The position numbers and the translations under genes were made by a program. Shown here piece after piece: positions 36,957 to 46,437 of a stretch of 64,000 nucleotides of DNA (positions are counted from its first letter, which is position 1; each line of letters opens with the position of its first letter). The notes under the pieces were generated by a model that worked only from the letters and a program-made list of their open reading frames with translations, had not been told where the DNA came from and did no database searches. This stretch comes from Pseudomonas sp. URMO17WK12:I11 (lineage in GTDB: Bacteria > Pseudomonadota > Gammaproteobacteria > Pseudomonadales > Pseudomonadaceae): positions 268,491-332,490 of the forward strand of contig NZ_VEDF01000005.1 of NCBI RefSeq assembly GCF_007677725.1. The letters run 5' to 3'.

Positions 36957-38351
36957 TTACATGTGCGACTCGGCGTATTCGGCCAGAACCGACCGCGGTA
37001 CACCTTGCAGCGTGATGTGCACGCCGTGGGGGAAGTCCTTGAAGCGCTCGGTCAGGTAAGTCAGGCCGGAGCTGGTCGCGGACAGGTAGGGGGTATCGAT
37101 CTGCGCCAGGTTACCCAGGCACACCACCTTGGAGCCAGCGCCGGCACGGGTGATGATGGTCTTCATCTGGTGCGGCGTGAGGTTCTGGCATTCGTCGATG
37201 AGGATCAGGCTCTGCTGGAAGCTGCGCCCGCGGATGTAGTTCAGCGACTTGAACTGCAAGGGCACACGTTCAAGGATGTACTCGACGCTGCCATGGGTGC
37301 TTTCGTCATCCATGTGCAGGGCTTCGAGGTTGTCGGTGATCGCGCCCAGCCAAGGTTCCATCTTCTCGGCCTCGGTACCCGGCAGGAAGCCGATCTCCTG
37401 GTCCAGCCCCTGCACGCTGCGGGTGGCGATGATGCGCCGGTAGCGCTTGCTGACCATGGTCTGCTCGATGGCTGCAGCCAGGGCCAGAATGGTCTTGCCG
37501 GAACCTGCGGCGCCGGTGAGGTTGACCAAATGGATATCGGGGTCGAGCAAGGCGAACAGCGCCAGGCTCTGGTGGATGTCGCGCGGCTTCAAGCCCCAGG
37601 CTTCCTGGTGCAGCAGCGGTTCCTGGTGCAGGTCGAGCAGCAGCAGCTCATCGTTGCGCATGCCCTTGACCCAGCCGACGAAGCCTTGCTCATCGATGAT
37701 GAATTCATTGATGTGCACCGCCGGCAGGCTTTCACTCATCTGCACCCGGTGCCAGGTACGACCGCGCTCCTGACGCGTTTCGACCTTGCTGACGCGGTCC
37801 CAGAACGAGCCGGTGACCGAGTGATAGCCCTTGGACAGTAGCGAAACGTCATCGACCAGCTGGTCGGTGCTGTAGTCCTCGGCAGCAATGCCACAGGCGC
37901 GCGCCTTCAGGCGCATGTTGATGTCTTTGGTGACCAGCACCACGTCCAGGTCGGTGCGCCGGGCGCGGACCTCGAGCAGTTGGTTGATGATGATGTTGTC
38001 GTTGAGGGTTTCAGGCAGCAGCTTGTTCGGTTCGTTGCGCGGGGTCATCAGGATCGACAAAAAGCCCTTGGGCCCACTCTTGCCGCGCTGGATCGGCACG
38101 CCCTGTTCGACTGCGCTGGGCGAGGCATCGCCCAAGGTCTGGTCGATCAAGCGGATGGCCTGGCGGCATTCGGCAGCGATGGACTGTTTACCGGTCTTGA
38201 GCTTGTCGAGTTCCTCCAGCACCGTCATGGGCAGGGCGACGTGGTGCTCCTCGAAGTTGAGCAATGCGTTGGGGTCGTGAATCAAGACGTTGGTATCGAG
38301 CACATAGAGGATTGGCTTGCTGGAGGAAGGGGTGCGTCCTTGGTCATCCAT
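36957..38351 (-). CDS. PIN-domain plus PhoH-family ATPase
   Basis: A 464-residue two-domain protein. Residues about 14-150 form a PIN nuclease domain (ILYVLDTNVLIHDPNALL with the first metal Asp). Residues about 250-464 form a PhoH ATPase (Walker A GAAGSGKTILALAAA, Walker B LILIDECQNLTP, Arg finger-like RAGAGSKVVCLGN). Family members such as PhoH2 act as RNA helicase/RNase enzymes. The gene is monocistronic; the 270 bases upstream contain no gene I can see. Confidence 0.9.
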   Translation of the reverse strand: MDDQGRTPSSSKPILYVLDTNVLIHDPNALLNFEEHHVALPMTVLEELDKLKTGKQSIAAECRQAIRLIDQTLGDASPSAVEQGVPIQRGKSGPKGFLSILMTPRNEPNKLLPETLNDNIIINQLLEVRARRTDLDVVLVTKDINMRLKARACGIAAEDYSTDQLVDDVSLLSKGYHSVTGSFWDRVSKVETRQERGRTWHRVQMSESLPAVHINEFIIDEQGFVGWVKGMRNDELLLLDLHQEPLLHQEAWGLKPRDIHQSLALFALLDPDIHLVNLTGAAGSGKTILALAAAIEQTMVSKRYRRIIATRSVQGLDQEIGFLPGTEAEKMEPWLGAITDNLEALHMDDESTHGSVEYILERVPLQFKSLNYIRGRSFQQSLILIDECQNLTPHQMKTIITRAGAGSKVVCLGNLAQIDTPYLSATSSGLTYLTERFKDFPHGVHITLQGVPRSVLAEYAESHM

Positions 38352-38625
38352 ACTCGGTCACCTTATGTCGAAGCCACACGGCACGCGCTGTGGCGCGCCG
38401 CAGAGTGACGACCGTTCTCCCCGTATCCGCGTTGCTACGGGCGGGAAGCGAACCTGGCAAGGTGGGCCTGGATGACGCCACCTGTGCTGCAGGAATCGGC
38501 TGTCTGGTTTCTTCATACCGCAAAAACCATGACCGGAAAAAGCACTTTTACGTATTTTTGAAGTTTATTTTTCCGATTGACGAAGCGCCCTTGGCGATCG
38601 CTCGATCGCAGACTACAGTCAGAAG

Positions 38626-39762
38626 TCATACCCCCGATTCACCTGCCGCATAATCGTGGCAATCCTCCCAACCGAGTCCGCTTTGCGCGGTGTGCTGCAG
38701 CAGCCATTGCAGCGCTGGCTGAGCCTTTGGCAGGCTGTCGTGAAACTGGATGACGCCTTTGCGCCACAGCAGCATCAAGGTCACGACACGCTGGGCAGAT
38801 GCCTCGGCCGTCAGCGCAGTATCGTCCTGAGCATCGATGTCCCACAGCGATACACTGAGCTGCTGGCTGGCCATGAACGCTTCGCCATCGGCGCGGCGCT
38901 GACCGTAAGGTGGACGAAACAGCGGCACGTATTGCCCGGGCAGGTCCGCCTGGACTCGCGCCTGGGCACGTTTGATCGAGTCCTGCCAGCCCTGCCACTG
39001 GGCATGCGAGCGGTATTCCCAGCCTTGTATGCCAACACACTGGCCGCCATACAGCCGTGCCAAGCTGCCGGCCGGCGTAGCATCGCGGCGCTGCTGCAGG
39101 CGGCTGCCCAGCACGAAGAAGGTGCCTTGCAGGCGCTGCTTGCGCAGGTAGGCTGTCAAGGCGTCGACAGGGCTGCCCTCAGGCCCGGGACCTCCGGCGA
39201 AGGTCAGCAAGAACATCCGATCGTTCAATTCGTCGCCGCTGCGCTCACCACTGGACAGGCGCTCGATCTCGCTGCTGGTCTGCGGCAACAACGCGGCCTT
39301 GCGCAGTTGCTCATCGAGGTAGCGCACATGGAACTGATAGCTTGGCTCGACCCAGCCTGTGTAGAAGGTGCCAACATCGCTGGCGAACGTCGCAGCCTTG
39401 CTGCGCAATTCACTCATGGACTCGACCAGATAGCAGAATGACGCATCCTGCTCGCAACTGCGCTGGGCCTGTTGATAACCCTGCCACAGGCGCTGCCACA
39501 TCTGCGCGCGCACCGCGCGGATCTTCTGCAGGTTGATCTGGCGCAGGCCCAGGCGCGCGCCCAGGGCAGCGTCGTCGAGCAGCTCGCTTTCGTGCAGCAC
39601 GCGGGCAAACGACAGGATCTCCGCCCGCGAGGCAACATCGAACAAGGGCGGGCTGTCGAGCTGTTCAGGCCACTGGCTGCGGTCGAGGCTGGCCGGCGGC
39701 ATGGGCGCAGCCTGGGCGGCCAGGCCCAGCAACATGGCAAGCAACGCGGCGACGATGCGCAT
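38626..39762 (-). CDS. Polysaccharide-deacetylase-like secreted protein, catalytic motif degenerate
   Basis: A 378-residue protein with a signal peptide (MRIVAALLAMLLGLAAQAA). An N-terminal helical part of about 170 residues precedes a C-terminal NodB-like domain (residues about 185-375). The NodB metal/catalytic motif TFDDGP reads TFAGGP here, so both Asp are gone. The H-x3-H motif has no clear match, while the RPPYG motif is kept (PLFRPPYGQRRADG). It is likely not a working deacetylase of the usual mechanism. The start at 39762 gives the signal peptide. Confidence 0.75.
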   Translation of the reverse strand: MRIVAALLAMLLGLAAQAAPMPPASLDRSQWPEQLDSPPLFDVASRAEILSFARVLHESELLDDAALGARLGLRQINLQKIRAVRAQMWQRLWQGYQQAQRSCEQDASFCYLVESMSELRSKAATFASDVGTFYTGWVEPSYQFHVRYLDEQLRKAALLPQTSSEIERLSSGERSGDELNDRMFLLTFAGGPGPEGSPVDALTAYLRKQRLQGTFFVLGSRLQQRRDATPAGSLARLYGGQCVGIQGWEYRSHAQWQGWQDSIKRAQARVQADLPGQYVPLFRPPYGQRRADGEAFMASQQLSVSLWDIDAQDDTALTAEASAQRVVTLMLLWRKGVIQFHDSLPKAQPALQWLLQHTAQSGLGWEDCHDYAAGESGV

Positions 39763-39898
39763 GAGCGATCCCTGGGTGACGGCAAAGCGCGCACTATAGC
39801 GCCTGCCTGGCCTATGGTCTGTGACTATCGTCGTCATAGTTTGGACTTGTCCTCCCTACCCCGTAGAATTGCCGGCAACGTTTCCTGGAGCCGACCCG

Positions 39899-40678
39899 AT
39901 GCTGACGGTGATTTCCCCCGCCAAGACCCTCGATTACGAAACCCCCGCGGTTACCGAGCGGTTCACCCTGCCGCAATACCTGGACGACTCCCAGCAGCTG
40001 ATCGGCCAATTGCGCGAGCTTTCGCCGGTGCAGATCAGCGAACTGATGCACCTCTCCGACAAGCTCGCTGGCCTCAATGCTGCGCGTTTCGGCAGCTGGA
40101 GCCCACAGTTCACGCCGGCCAACGCGAAGCAAGCCTTGCTCGCCTTCAAAGGCGATGTGTACACCGGCCTCGACGCCCAAAGCCTCAGTGAAGACGACTT
40201 CAGCTACGCCCAGGATCACCTGCGCATGCTCTCTGGCCTGTACGGCCTGCTGCGCCCACTCGACCTGATGCAGCCGTATCGCCTGGAGATGGGCACCAAG
40301 CTGGCCAATGCGCGCGGCAAGGACCTGTACGCCTTCTGGGGCACGCGTATCAGCGAATGGCTGAACCAGGCGCTGGCCGACCAGGGCGACGATGTCTTGC
40401 TCAATCTGGCCAGCAACGAGTACTTCAGTGCGGTCAAACGCAGCGCCCTCAAGGCCCGGGTGATCAATGTCGACTTCAAGGACCAGAAGAACGGCCAGTA
40501 CAAGATCATCAGCTTCTACGCCAAGAAAGCCCGCGGCATGATGAGCCGTTTCGTCATCCAGGAACGGGTCAACGATCCCGAGCAGCTCAAGGCCTTCGAT
40601 GTGCAGGGCTATTACTACAGCGCCGAACAGTCCAAGGCCGATCACCTGGTGTTCCTGCGCGATCACCCGGACGACTGA
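39899..40678 (+). CDS. yaaA: Peroxide stress protein YaaA (DUF328)
   Basis: A 259-residue YaaA protein: [14 protein letters not shown] at the N terminus, [11 protein letters not shown], and the conserved [12 protein letters not shown] near the C terminus. YaaA limits intracellular iron and DNA damage during hydrogen peroxide stress in E. coli and has a DNA-binding fold. The ATG at 39899 is preceded by GGAGC. The open frame upstream is not conserved. Confidence 0.93.
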   Translation: MLTVISPAKTLDYETPAVTERFTLPQYLDDSQQLIGQLRELSPVQISELMHLSDKLAGLNAARFGSWSPQFTPANAKQALLAFKGDVYTGLDAQSLSEDDFSYAQDHLRMLSGLYGLLRPLDLMQPYRLEMGTKLANARGKDLYAFWGTRISEWLNQALADQGDDVLLNLASNEYFSAVKRSALKARVINVDFKDQKNGQYKIISFYAKKARGMMSRFVIQERVNDPEQLKAFDVQGYYYSAEQSKADHLVFLRDHPDD

Positions 40679-40693
40679 GCCGAGCACAGGCCA

Positions 40694-41920
40694 TCAAGGC
40701 CCATCGGCCAGGCGTACCCAGCCCGCTGCCAGGCCATCGACTTCGATCCCCTGCACCACTGCTGCGCCAGGCGTTACCCTGACCTTGCGCGGCGGTTGCC
40801 CGTCCTGCGCGCGAAACAGCACGTAAACCTGCCCCGCCTGATCCTCGTGCAGCGCCTGCGGCGGTATGACCATCGCCTGCCGGCGAGGCTCCAGCTCGAC
40901 GCTCAACTGCGCGCTCATGCCCAGCCGCAACCCCAGCGCGGTGGCTGCCTTGGGCAGGGTCAATCCCACCGTCAACGCGTACCAGGCCGCTTGCCCGCGA
41001 TCATCCAGGGCCTGCTGGCCAACCTGCTCGACGCGGCCTTCGAAGCGCTGCCCGGCGATCAGCGCCTGCACCGGCTGCCCCTCGCGCAGCTTGGCCAGAT
41101 CTTCCTCGTGCACCTTGGTCACCACCTGCAGACGCTCGAGCGCCACGAGGCTGCCAAGGGGCGCGCCTTGGCTCAGCAGCTGTCCGACCTGCAACGGCCG
41201 CCCGGTATCATTGCGCTCGCTGGGCGCTGCCACCAGCAGCCCGCTGAAGGGCGCCACGACCACGCTGAGCGCACGCCGATCGGCCAATGCCTGCCAGCGC
41301 GCTTGCGCATTGGCCAGCTCCATGCCGGCAATCGACAGTGCCTCGCCCTCGCCACGCGTGCGGGTTTGCCGGACATCCTGCTCGGCATCCAGCAAGGCCT
41401 GGCGTTGCGCCTGGGCTTGCTGCTCCAGGCTCTCTAGCTCCATGCGTGCGATGATGCCGCGCTCGAACAGGCGGCGGGCCTCGCGCAAAGCGCCCTCGCT
41501 GGCCTGCAGGTTGGCCCGGGCGGCGCCGAGCGCGCGTTCGCTGCGTGCCATTTGCGGCCCCTCGCGCCAGGCGCGCAACTCAGCGAGCTGCGCGCGAGCC
41601 TTGAGTCGCTCCGCTTCGGCCTGGCGCAACTGGATATCGATCTGCGCCGTGTCCAGCACGAACAGCGGCTGGCCAGCGGCGACTGGCTGCCCTGGCTGGA
41701 CCAGAACGGCTGCCAGCACCGCGTCGAACGCTGCGCCCAGCGCCTGTCGGCGGCTCGCCTCAAGCCTGCCGACCAGTCCCAGGCGGCTGTCCACGCGCTG
41801 CGCCTCGACCCTCACCCACCGTGGCGCAGAACGCGGTTCGACAACCGGCCAGCAGGCCCAGGCGAGCAGCACACCCGCACATGGCAGCAGGCGTATCACC
41901 CAACGCCAATGCCTAATCAT
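40694..41920 (-). CDS. Periplasmic adaptor (MacA/HlyD-like) of a tripartite ABC exporter
   Basis: A 408-residue membrane-fusion protein. It has one N-terminal hydrophobic segment, a biotinyl-lipoyl half (AVLVQPGQPVAAGQPLFVLD), a long coiled coil (RLKARAQLAELRAWREGPQM to about residue 200), and a beta-barrel/MP domain (RNDTGRPLQVGQLLSQGAPL onward). It should join the FtsX-like permease to TolC. It ends convergently 15 bases from yaaA and overlaps the TolC gene by eight bases, so the operon is tightly coupled. The substrate is unknown. Confidence 0.86.
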   Translation of the reverse strand: MIRHWRWVIRLLPCAGVLLAWACWPVVEPRSAPRWVRVEAQRVDSRLGLVGRLEASRRQALGAAFDAVLAAVLVQPGQPVAAGQPLFVLDTAQIDIQLRQAEAERLKARAQLAELRAWREGPQMARSERALGAARANLQASEGALREARRLFERGIIARMELESLEQQAQAQRQALLDAEQDVRQTRTRGEGEALSIAGMELANAQARWQALADRRALSVVVAPFSGLLVAAPSERNDTGRPLQVGQLLSQGAPLGSLVALERLQVVTKVHEEDLAKLREGQPVQALIAGQRFEGRVEQVGQQALDDRGQAAWYALTVGLTLPKAATALGLRLGMSAQLSVELEPRRQAMVIPPQALHEDQAGQVYVLFRAQDGQPPRKVRVTPGAAVVQGIEVDGLAAGWVRLADGP

Positions 41921-43304
41921 CCAGCGCCACCTGCCAGCGTTGTAGCGTGCTGCCCACCACTTGGTCGAGCATGACCTGCGCCTGCAAGTAGTCGATGCTG
42001 GTGTCCAGCTCCGTGCTCTGTGCCTGGCGCAGATCGCTTTCGAAGCTCAGCACCTGGAAATTGCTGGAGCGTCCAGCGGCCAGCTTCTCTTGCTCGATGT
42101 CCAGCTTGCGCTGTGCCAGCTCCAGGGCTCGGCGGGCGATGCCCAGTTGTCGCCAGCGCACCTGCAGGTCGCGCACGGCAACGGCGACATCGCGAGCCAA
42201 TTGCTGCTGGGCCTGTGCTTCGCGCAGGCGCTGGGTGTCCGCCGCTACCTGGGCCTGTACCAGGACTTGCCGGCGGCTCAGGTCGCCGAGCGGGATGCTC
42301 AGTTCAAGGCCCAGGTAATGCTGCCAGGCCCTGCTTTCCACGGGCCGCTCGCGCTGTTGGCTCGCCCCCCCGATCAAGGCCAGGTCCCACCACTGTTCAT
42401 TGCGGGCTACCTGCAAGTCGATCGCCGCCTGCTCACCTGCCAATAGCTGCGCGCGGTAGGCCGGTTGCAGGCGTTGCGCGCGCTGCAGCGCCTGCTCGGC
42501 ATCCAGGTGCGTCGGCTCGACGCGCAGGGGCTCGACGGCGCGCAAAGGTGTGGTCATGTCCAAAGCCAGAACCTGCGCCAAGGCCAGACGGCTTTGATAG
42601 AGCCGGTTGCGACTGCCTTCGCGCGCCAGTTCCTGATCAGCGACCTGCGCCTGGGCCTGGACGATCTCGAAGGCCGGCATGCGCCCGGCCGCGATCAACG
42701 CACGGTTCACCTCGACCCATTGCCGCGCGCGTGCCAAGGCATCATCGGCGATGCGTAGCTGCTCCTGGGCACGCAGCAAGTCGTGGTAGTCGAAGATGGT
42801 CTGGGCAACGACTTGAGCGACGCTCTCCTGCAATGCCAGGCGGTTGATCTGTTCAGCCAGGTGCGCCTGGCGCAGCGGCGCGGTGGCGATCGCACGTCCG
42901 GCACCGCGCAGCAGCGGCTGGATGATCGTCAGGTTGGCGCCGTCGCTGTAACGCCGCCCGGCGTCATCGGCGCGGGTATCATCGTACGCCCAGTCCAGGC
43001 TCAGGCGCGTGCCATAGGGCGTGAGCAGACTGGCGCTCGGCGTGAGCTGGGCCTGACGGTAACGGTCAGCCTGGTTGCGCTGACCCAGATAGCGCGCGTG
43101 CAACGACAATTGTGGGGCGAACTGGTCGACGGCCACCCGCAGGTCGAAGCGTTGCACCACCCGCTGCAAGTAGGCACCGCGCACGGCCCGGTTGTCGCGC
43201 AAGGCCAGGGCAATGGCATCGGTCAGGCGAAGCTCGACCGACTCCTGCGCCCCTACGCAGGTCATTGTCACCAGGCTGCCGATCAGCAACAGCCACCTAG
43301 TCAT
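41913..43304 (-). CDS. TolC-family outer-membrane efflux protein
   Basis: A 463-residue TolC-like protein. The signal peptide covers residues 1-19. Two repeated helical/beta halves follow, e.g. LRLTDAIALALRDNRAVRGA, NLTIIQPLLRGAG and AVRDLQVRWRQLGIARRALE. It should form the outer-membrane duct for the ABC exporter. MTRWLLLIG at 43304 is the start that gives the signal peptide and overlaps the permease gene by eight bases. Confidence 0.86.
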   Translation of the reverse strand: MTRWLLLIGSLVTMTCVGAQESVELRLTDAIALALRDNRAVRGAYLQRVVQRFDLRVAVDQFAPQLSLHARYLGQRNQADRYRQAQLTPSASLLTPYGTRLSLDWAYDDTRADDAGRRYSDGANLTIIQPLLRGAGRAIATAPLRQAHLAEQINRLALQESVAQVVAQTIFDYHDLLRAQEQLRIADDALARARQWVEVNRALIAAGRMPAFEIVQAQAQVADQELAREGSRNRLYQSRLALAQVLALDMTTPLRAVEPLRVEPTHLDAEQALQRAQRLQPAYRAQLLAGEQAAIDLQVARNEQWWDLALIGGASQQRERPVESRAWQHYLGLELSIPLGDLSRRQVLVQAQVAADTQRLREAQAQQQLARDVAVAVRDLQVRWRQLGIARRALELAQRKLDIEQEKLAAGRSSNFQVLSFESDLRQAQSTELDTSIDYLQAQVMLDQVVGSTLQRWQVALDD

Positions 43305-44466
43305 CGCGCAGCGCCTGCACCGGTTGCAGCCGCGCCGCCGCCAGCGCCGGCTGCAGGCCGAAGAACAACGCCAAGGCCAGCGAACTGCCAACCCCGGCCG
43401 GCAACGACCGGACGTCGAATGCGAATCCCCAGCCGGTCAGCCAGACGAACCCCCAGGCCGCGGCCAACCCAAGCAGCAGCCCGGCAAACGCAGCGGCCGC
43501 CGCCAGCACCACCGCCTCGAGCAGGAACAACCCGGCGATATCTCGCCCGCGGGCGCCGAGCGCCAGGCGTACGCCTATTTCACGGCGGCGCTGGCTGACG
43601 TTCATGACCATCACATTCATGATGCCAACACCGCCGAGCAGCAAGGCGATGGCGGCCGTGCCGGCCAGGCTCCAGCGCAGCAGCTGGGTCTGACTGGCCA
43701 TGCTTGCCAGCAGTTGCGCAGGCAGTTGCACGCTCAGCGCATGGGCGGGCAATTGCGCCTGCAAGTCATCGAGCAATTGCTGGGCAATCGCTGCCAACTC
43801 ACCGCGATCATCGCCTCGGGCCAGCACGGCACTCACCTCACCCGCACTGGCCAGGCGGCCCAGGGCAGACAGAGGCATCAGTACTGTCTGGTCGAGATCG
43901 ATCGGCAGCATAGGGTTGGCGCCGCGCTGCGCCAGGATGCCGATCACGTCGAACAGGTAGTTGTCCAGTTGCAGACGATCGCCAGGTTGCGCCTGCAAGC
44001 GCTCGGCCAGCGCTGCCCCAAGCAGCACGTGCAGCGCGCCATCATCATGACGGGACAGCGCCCGCCCGCTGTGGATCTGTAAATCGAGCACCTGCGCCAG
44101 CGCCGGGGTGCTGCCAGCCACCATCAGCGCTTCGCTGACCTCACCCAGCCGCGCTGCGGCGACGCTGACTGCCAACGGCGCCGCAGCCACGATTGCTGGC
44201 GGTAGCGCCGCCAACGACAGCCGTACAGGCGGCGCGGCAACGCCTGGGGTGTCGATGCTGACCAGTACCAGGCTGCTGCCCAGGCGCTGGAACATCTGCC
44301 GGGTGTGCTGCGCAGCGCTATGGCCGATGTTCAGCAACGCCACCAGCGCCGCGCAGCCGACAGCGATACCGAACGCGGCCATCCAGGCTCTCCCTGCCAG
44401 CTGCCGAACACTGCCGAGTGCCTCCTGCAGCCTTTGCGGCCATGACGGTCCGTAGTCTTCAGGCAT
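43297..44466 (-). CDS. MacB/FtsX-like ABC transporter permease
   Basis: A 389-residue permease of the MacB type: transmembrane helix 1 at about 30-50 (WMAAFGIAVGCAALVALLN), a large periplasmic domain, then three C-terminal helices (LLRWSLAGTAAIALLLGGVGIMNVM, a conserved FtsX segment with RRREIGVRLALGARGRDI). The ATPase is a separate gene, unlike E. coli MacB. It overlaps both neighbours by eight bases. MacB-type pumps move substrates from the periplasm outward through TolC. Confidence 0.88.
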   Translation of the reverse strand: MPEDYGPSWPQRLQEALGSVRQLAGRAWMAAFGIAVGCAALVALLNIGHSAAQHTRQMFQRLGSSLVLVSIDTPGVAAPPVRLSLAALPPAIVAAAPLAVSVAAARLGEVSEALMVAGSTPALAQVLDLQIHSGRALSRHDDGALHVLLGAALAERLQAQPGDRLQLDNYLFDVIGILAQRGANPMLPIDLDQTVLMPLSALGRLASAGEVSAVLARGDDRGELAAIAQQLLDDLQAQLPAHALSVQLPAQLLASMASQTQLLRWSLAGTAAIALLLGGVGIMNVMVMNVSQRRREIGVRLALGARGRDIAGLFLLEAVVLAAAAAFAGLLLGLAAAWGFVWLTGWGFAFDVRSLPAGVGSSLALALFFGLQPALAAARLQPVQALRDD

Positions 44467-45130
44467 GCTCGAGCGCACCCTCGCGCACCCGGACGCGTCG
44501 CTGCATGCACGCGGCGATGCGCTCATCATGGGTGACAAGCAACAGCGTCATGCCCTGCTCGCGGTTGAGCGCGAGCAGCAACTCGACCACCGCTTGCGCC
44601 GCGTCGCCGTCCAGGTTGCCGGTGGGCTCGTCAGCCAGCAGGATGCGCGGCTGGGTGACCAGGGCCCGGGCGATCGCCACGCGCTGGCGCTGCCCGCCCG
44701 ACAGATCGGCTGGCAGACTGGACGCCTTGTGCAACAAACCGACGCTGTGCAGCCGCACCCTGGCGGCCTCACGCGCCGCTGCACGGGGCACACCGCGATA
44801 GCTCAGGGGCAAGGCAACGTTGTCCAACGCGCACAAGCGTGGCAGTAGATTGAAACTCTGGAACACGAATCCGAGCAGATGATTGCGGGTGATCGCCCGG
44901 CTGTCGGCGTCGGCGGTGCTCATGTCACGGCCGTCAAGGTACACCATCCCTTCGCAGGCGCGGTCCAGCAGCCCGATGATGTTGAGCAAGGTGCTTTTGC
45001 CTGAGCCAGAGGCCCCAAGGAGGGCGCAGGATGCGCCGCGCGCCAGGGTAAACGAGGCATTGTGGAGGATGCGCTGGCCACCGAATCGGCGGCCGATGCC
45101 GTGCAAGGCAATGATGGGATCCTGGATCAT
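44459..45130 (-). CDS. ABC transporter ATP-binding protein (MacB/LolD type)
   Basis: A 223-residue ATPase: Walker A GASGSGKSTLLN, Q-loop region FVFQSFNLLPRL, signature LSGGQRQR, Walker B ILLADEPTGNLDG, H-loop VTHDERIA. It powers the permease next to it. Its ATG overlaps the stop of the unknown gene at 45127 by four bases (ATGA), placing that gene in the same translational unit. Confidence 0.92.
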   Translation of the reverse strand: MIQDPIIALHGIGRRFGGQRILHNASFTLARGASCALLGASGSGKSTLLNIIGLLDRACEGMVYLDGRDMSTADADSRAITRNHLLGFVFQSFNLLPRLCALDNVALPLSYRGVPRAAAREAARVRLHSVGLLHKASSLPADLSGGQRQRVAIARALVTQPRILLADEPTGNLDGDAAQAVVELLLALNREQGMTLLLVTHDERIAACMQRRVRVREGALEHA

Positions 45131-45912
45131 TGCTGTTTGCTCGCGTCCTGCGCAGGTGGCGTCAGTGGCGGCTTTGCTTCGTCGGCCTGCTGTTCCAGTT
45201 CGAGGGTGGTTTGCAGGACCGTGTCGAACAAGAACATTGACGTACGAGTGCGCGGCAACTCTGCACCCTCTTTATTCAGCATGGCATGCAGCTCGAAACC
45301 GTCGAATTCGGCGCCAATGATAGGCGGGAGTGACCTGTAGTAGTCACTCATCTCGCGGATCGCCAATTCACGCGAACCGCTTCGTTGATATTCGCTGTTC
45401 GATTTTTCTACGATATAGGCTGTCCACTGGGACGCGCGTAGCCCCAGTTCCCAGTTGGCTGCGTAGCGTTCGTTGTGGGTAAACTCACCTGCCTCATCGT
45501 AGCTGATGAGTGCCAGTTGCTCGGTTGTCAGATCTTTGAAAGGGTTAGTGTCTTTTCCATTGGAAAAATCGGTCGCTTGACGCGCCCTGGCCAATAACTC
45601 GGGATCATCTGTCTCAGGGACGATGGCGTCATAAAGCGCTTTGTTCGAGATATAAGCGTTACCGCCCAGGTGGATACTGATGCGCAGTGCCAGAGCGGCC
45701 AACTCTTTGCGGCTCAATTGGCTGTCACGCGCAGCAGCGCGTTCCGCCGCAGCCGCCAGCTGCTTGGCTAAAGGTGACACCTGTAGGGAGTCTGCCGCCT
45801 GATCCGTCGATATTTCAGGCATAGCCCCTGACGCGCCTGGTCGAACTGGGTTTAATCCTGACGTGATAGATGCTGGTAAGGATGTAACGAGTGAATCGCC
45901 AACTTTTGTCAT
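45127..45912 (-). CDS. Unrecognised 261-residue protein, coupled to the ABC exporter
   Basis: I do not recognise a family. There is no signal peptide (MTKVGDSLVTSLPASITSG). Residues 1-50 are Ser/Pro/Gly-rich and probably disordered. Residues 55-185 are helical with Ala-rich LAAAAERAAARDSQLSRKEL and ISYDEAGEFTHNERYAANWE, the middle of which resembles a calcium-loop-like D-x-D/E pattern. The tail is acidic and Pro/Gln-rich. The ATGA overlap with the ATPase gene implies a role with that exporter, as cargo or accessory. Codon use is less GC-rich than the alg genes. The start at 45912 is chosen over a 23-codon longer frame. Confidence 0.65.
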   Translation of the reverse strand: MTKVGDSLVTSLPASITSGLNPVRPGASGAMPEISTDQAADSLQVSPLAKQLAAAAERAAARDSQLSRKELAALALRISIHLGGNAYISNKALYDAIVPETDDPELLARARQATDFSNGKDTNPFKDLTTEQLALISYDEAGEFTHNERYAANWELGLRASQWTAYIVEKSNSEYQRSGSRELAIREMSDYYRSLPPIIGAEFDGFELHAMLNKEGAELPRTRTSMFLFDTVLQTTLELEQQADEAKPPLTPPAQDASKQQ

Positions 45913-46017
45913 GAGCGCTATCTCCACGACTGGTAGCACGAATGTAAAACCATCGGTTGCGGTAGCCTGCGCGCCGAGCAATGCTCGGACACGCGCAGGC
46001 CACCCTGCACATGAGGT

Positions 46018-46437
46018 CTACTTCATGACAAATTCAGCTTTCCATGAGTAGTTTGCGCCAAAGCCTGAATTGACAGCGGTGCACGTCGCGCCGCCGCTTG
46101 GATTGGCAGCCTTGCTCCATTTAGGCAGCATCATGACGAACGAAGTGCCAAAGGCGCAGGTTTTAGTGCCGTCGGAATAACGCAGCGAGGCACCATTAAC
46201 GTCTGGACTGACTTGACGTTGCACCGTGAACTTGATCGATTGGCCGGCATTGACCTTTTGTTCAGGTTTGGGATTGGCAATCAGGTAAGTGCTGTTTTCA
46301 TTGGCGTTCGTCAATTGCAACGTGACGGTCTTGGCAGAGAGGTTCTTGAAGGTCACCTCGACAGGCGGACCCGCCAGCGCCTGCCCTGTGGCAAGCAAGC
46401 AAACGGTAGAGCATAGAAATTGAAAGATAGTTTTCAT
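46018..46437 (-). CDS. Small secreted protein of unknown function upstream of the exporter operon
   Basis: A 139-residue product with a clear signal peptide (MKTIFQFLCSTVCLLATGQA, cleavage near ALAG). A beta-rich mature part follows with VEVTFKNLSAKTVTLQLTNA, two Cys in TKTCAFGTS and GATCTAV that could pair, and GFGANYSWKAEFVMK at the end. I do not recognise a family; the repeated beta segments recall small periplasmic or secreted beta-sandwich proteins. It lies about 105 bases before the 261-residue gene on the same strand and may share its transcript. Confidence 0.6.
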   Translation of the reverse strand: MKTIFQFLCSTVCLLATGQALAGPPVEVTFKNLSAKTVTLQLTNANENSTYLIANPKPEQKVNAGQSIKFTVQRQVSPDVNGASLRYSDGTKTCAFGTSFVMMLPKWSKAANPSGGATCTAVNSGFGANYSWKAEFVMK

